NCBI GenBank assembly: GCA_003486665.1
Contig: DNGF01000179.1
Span: forward strand, 1 to 16,137
Direction of reading: 5' to 3'
Source of the DNA: Oscillospiraceae bacterium
GTDB lineage: Bacteria; Bacillota; Clostridia; Oscillospirales; Acutalibacteraceae
DNA: 16,137 nucleotides
Position 1 is the first letter of the stretch, and each line of letters begins with the position of its first letter. Position numbers and translations under genes: made by a program. Positions 14,725 to 16,137 of this stretch are shown here, piece after piece. The notes under the pieces are model-generated. The model searched no databases. It saw only the letters and a list, made by a program, of their open reading frames with translations, and had not been told where the DNA came from.

Positions 14725-15891
14725 TTACATTGTATCCGACGGGAACAGAAATACATGAAGCGGAAGCCACTGCTGAACATATGCAGGGAACGCCTCTCTA
14801 TCTGCCGTAAGATTAGAAAAGAAAGCCCTTGTAGCGGCATGGTGACTCAGTTCAAAGTCTGCCTTTCCGTCAAACTTATCGACCGTAACCTTGTTTCCGC
14901 ACACCTCAATGCGAAGATTTTCATCTCCCTCTTTTCCGTGAATAAGAACGGTGAAAGTTCCGTCGCAAAGCTTGCAATACTTCGCTTTTGCGCCGAGATA
15001 GGCTCGGATAACCTTTTCAAAGTTATAGACGAGGATCATCTCACAGCCGTCAATATTCAAGCCGTCCGCATTCTCGGTAAAAAACCTGATTTTTTCCGAC
15101 TCAAACGGAGCAACGACAAATCCGACATGAAGCGCCTCCGTCTTTTCCATAACTGCGGCAACAAGATTCGGATAATATTCGGGATCGACCGCACCGAATT
15201 CATTGACATTGTTTTTTGTATAATCAAGCACAAAATATCCTACAAATTCGCCGTCTTTTTTGAGTACATACGGGCGATCTCTCCAGGAGCAGAGAACATC
15301 AAAATAGCTCTCCGGCTTACGGTTCGACCTTATCGGCAGCTTAGAATAAATCTTTTCAATATTCTCTATGCTCTCGGTATCGTCCGAAGTGAGCTTTTCA
15401 ATTTCAAGTCCGCACGGCATAGCCTTGAGCGCGTGCCTGTATGCACTTCGGCTGAAATTGAAGCGGTAAGAGGTTCCGGAGGACTCAAAACCGAAATAGC
15501 CGTAACGCTGGCGCTGACCGCCGAGATACGCAACGTCAACTCCGTTTTCACCCATATCCTTAACAGAAAGCTCCATAAGCTCGATCATATATCCCATTGA
15601 TCTGTACTTTGTACCGACCGCAACATTGCCAATACAGCAAGCCTTTATCTGCTCATCGCCGACCGTCATTTCGTTATAGAAACTGCCGATTGCGGAGCGG
15701 AACTCACCGTTCTCATCCTGAACGACAAAATTATTGTAGGCAGGTCTGTACTGATCCTTATAACATTTTGGGAGCAGGTTAAGAAAATCCCTTTCCTCTG
15801 GGTCATCGGTAAAGAAAACCTCATCGAGGAAAGCGATAAGCTTTTTGTTGTCCTCATCCTTACCTCGTCCGTAATATAAATTATTCGTCAT
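14725..15891 (-). CDS. Eis-like GNAT family N-acetyltransferase
   Basis: Predicted acetyl-CoA-dependent acetyltransferase of the three-part Eis type, 388 aa. The N-terminal GNAT domain holds GNVAVGTKYRSMGYMIELM (about 88-106), the acetyl-CoA loop; the R-x-x-G core is present, but the last small residue is Met. YLGGQRQRYGYFGFESSGTS (122-141) matches the GYFGFE-type motif of Eis-like proteins. A second GNAT-like half and a C-terminal SCP2-like region (about 290-388) follow. The ATG at 15891 was chosen because AAAGGAAA lies 6-8 nt upstream; an upstream TTG/ATG at 15933 would run into the deoC end. It lies between deoC and galM with short gaps. Substrate unknown: amine, amino sugar or aminoglycoside are family possibilities only. 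Confidence 0.85.
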   Translation of the reverse strand: MTNNLYYGRGKDEDNKKLIAFLDEVFFTDDPEERDFLNLLPKCYKDQYRPAYNNFVVQDENGEFRSAIGSFYNEMTVGDEQIKACCIGNVAVGTKYRSMGYMIELMELSVKDMGENGVDVAYLGGQRQRYGYFGFESSGTSYRFNFSRSAYRHALKAMPCGLEIEKLTSDDTESIENIEKIYSKLPIRSNRKPESYFDVLCSWRDRPYVLKKDGEFVGYFVLDYTKNNVNEFGAVDPEYYPNLVAAVMEKTEALHVGFVVAPFESEKIRFFTENADGLNIDGCEMILVYNFEKVIRAYLGAKAKYCKLCDGTFTVLIHGKEGDENLRIEVCGNKVTVDKFDGKADFELSHHAATRAFFSNLTADREAFPAYVQQWLPLHVFLFPSDTM

Positions 15892-15929
15892 ATTATTTCC
15901 TTTCGATTTACAATCCTTATACTTTAAAA

Positions 15930-16137
15930 TCAATATCCGTGTGCTTCTTCGTTTTTCACAAGCTTTACTATTCTGCTTGTTCCGAGTCTGTCCGCACCGA
16001 GCTTTATAAAATCCTCGGCATCGGCAAGTGATGCGATTCCCCCCGCCGCCTTGATTTTTGTGCCGTTTGAAACGTGCTTTGCAAAGAGAGCAACATCTTC
16101 TCTCGTTGCGCCTGCGGTTGAAAATCCTGTCGATGTT
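15930..16137 (-). CDS. deoC: Deoxyribose-phosphate aldolase, 3' end (partial)
   Basis: C-terminal 68 residues of the class I aldolase that splits 2-deoxyribose-5-phosphate into glyceraldehyde-3-phosphate and acetaldehyde. Visible: [20 protein letters not shown], then [20 protein letters not shown] with the second active-site lysine, and ADRLGTSR, which binds phosphate. The Schiff-base lysine normally just before TSTGF lies beyond the window edge. The stop is at 15930-15932. The gene continues past the window end. The 38-nt gap to the GNAT gene and shared strand suggest one operon. Confidence 0.93.
   Translation of the reverse strand, partial: TSTGFSTAGATREDVALFAKHVSNGTKIKAAGGIASLADAEDFIKLGADRLGTSRIVKLVKNEEAHGY

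Noticed and set aside
14755-15600. 281-codon plus-strand open frame opposite the GNAT gene
   Set aside because: Antisense shadow caused by codon bias of the real gene; no start signals or motifs.

Overview
The window comes from a low-to-moderate GC Gram-positive bacterium. Strong AAGGAGG-type Shine-Dalgarno sites, near-consensus sigma-A promoters with 17-bp spacers, a pyruvate:ferredoxin oxidoreductase and protein features point to an anaerobic Clostridia member, plausibly of the Ruminococcaceae/Oscillospiraceae type. That placement is inference; there is no rRNA gene or other marker to fix the species. No tRNA, rRNA, insertion sequence, prophage or CRISPR array was seen.

Layout. (1) 1-1481, minus strand: 5' part of nifJ (pyruvate:ferredoxin oxidoreductase), with a well-formed promoter. 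(2) 1845-4867, the only plus-strand genes: a tightly coupled four-gene cassette made of a membrane-anchored XRE regulator, an ABC ATPase, an ABC-2 permease and a 66-aa protein with a strong ribosome binding site. It starts at a near-perfect promoter flanked by inverted repeats and ends at a bidirectional terminator (4911-4941). (3) 4965-9172, minus strand: a CdaR/PucR-like regulator, ftsE, ftsX and a secreted coiled-coil M23 peptidase, packed with short gaps or overlaps. This looks like a cell-division peptidoglycan-hydrolase machine: FtsEX in the membrane and a hydrolase outside. (4) 9562-13476, minus strand: a PhoB-type response regulator, its sensor kinase and a membrane-anchored HtrA protease, probably an envelope-stress module. 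(5) 13669-16137, minus strand: the 3' end of deoC, an Eis-like GNAT acetyltransferase and galM (aldose 1-epimerase) in one probable operon.

How the genes work together. The plus-strand cassette looks like a self-regulated export module. The ftsEX operon couples ATP hydrolysis to wall cleavage. The two-component system probably controls the adjacent htrA. deoC and galM are carbohydrate/nucleoside housekeeping genes. The two intergenic stretches above 300 bases (1482-1844 and 9173-9561) hold promoters, inverted repeats and, in the second, a terminator-like hairpin; no gene was seen in either.

The items most worth a second look are the small DUF7662-like protein translationally coupled to the ABC exporter, the FtsEX operon led by a CdaR-like regulator with an enzymatically intact M23 partner and an FtsE with a long acidic tail, and the response-regulator leader with mutually exclusive hairpins. 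None of these is proven to be new from sequence alone.
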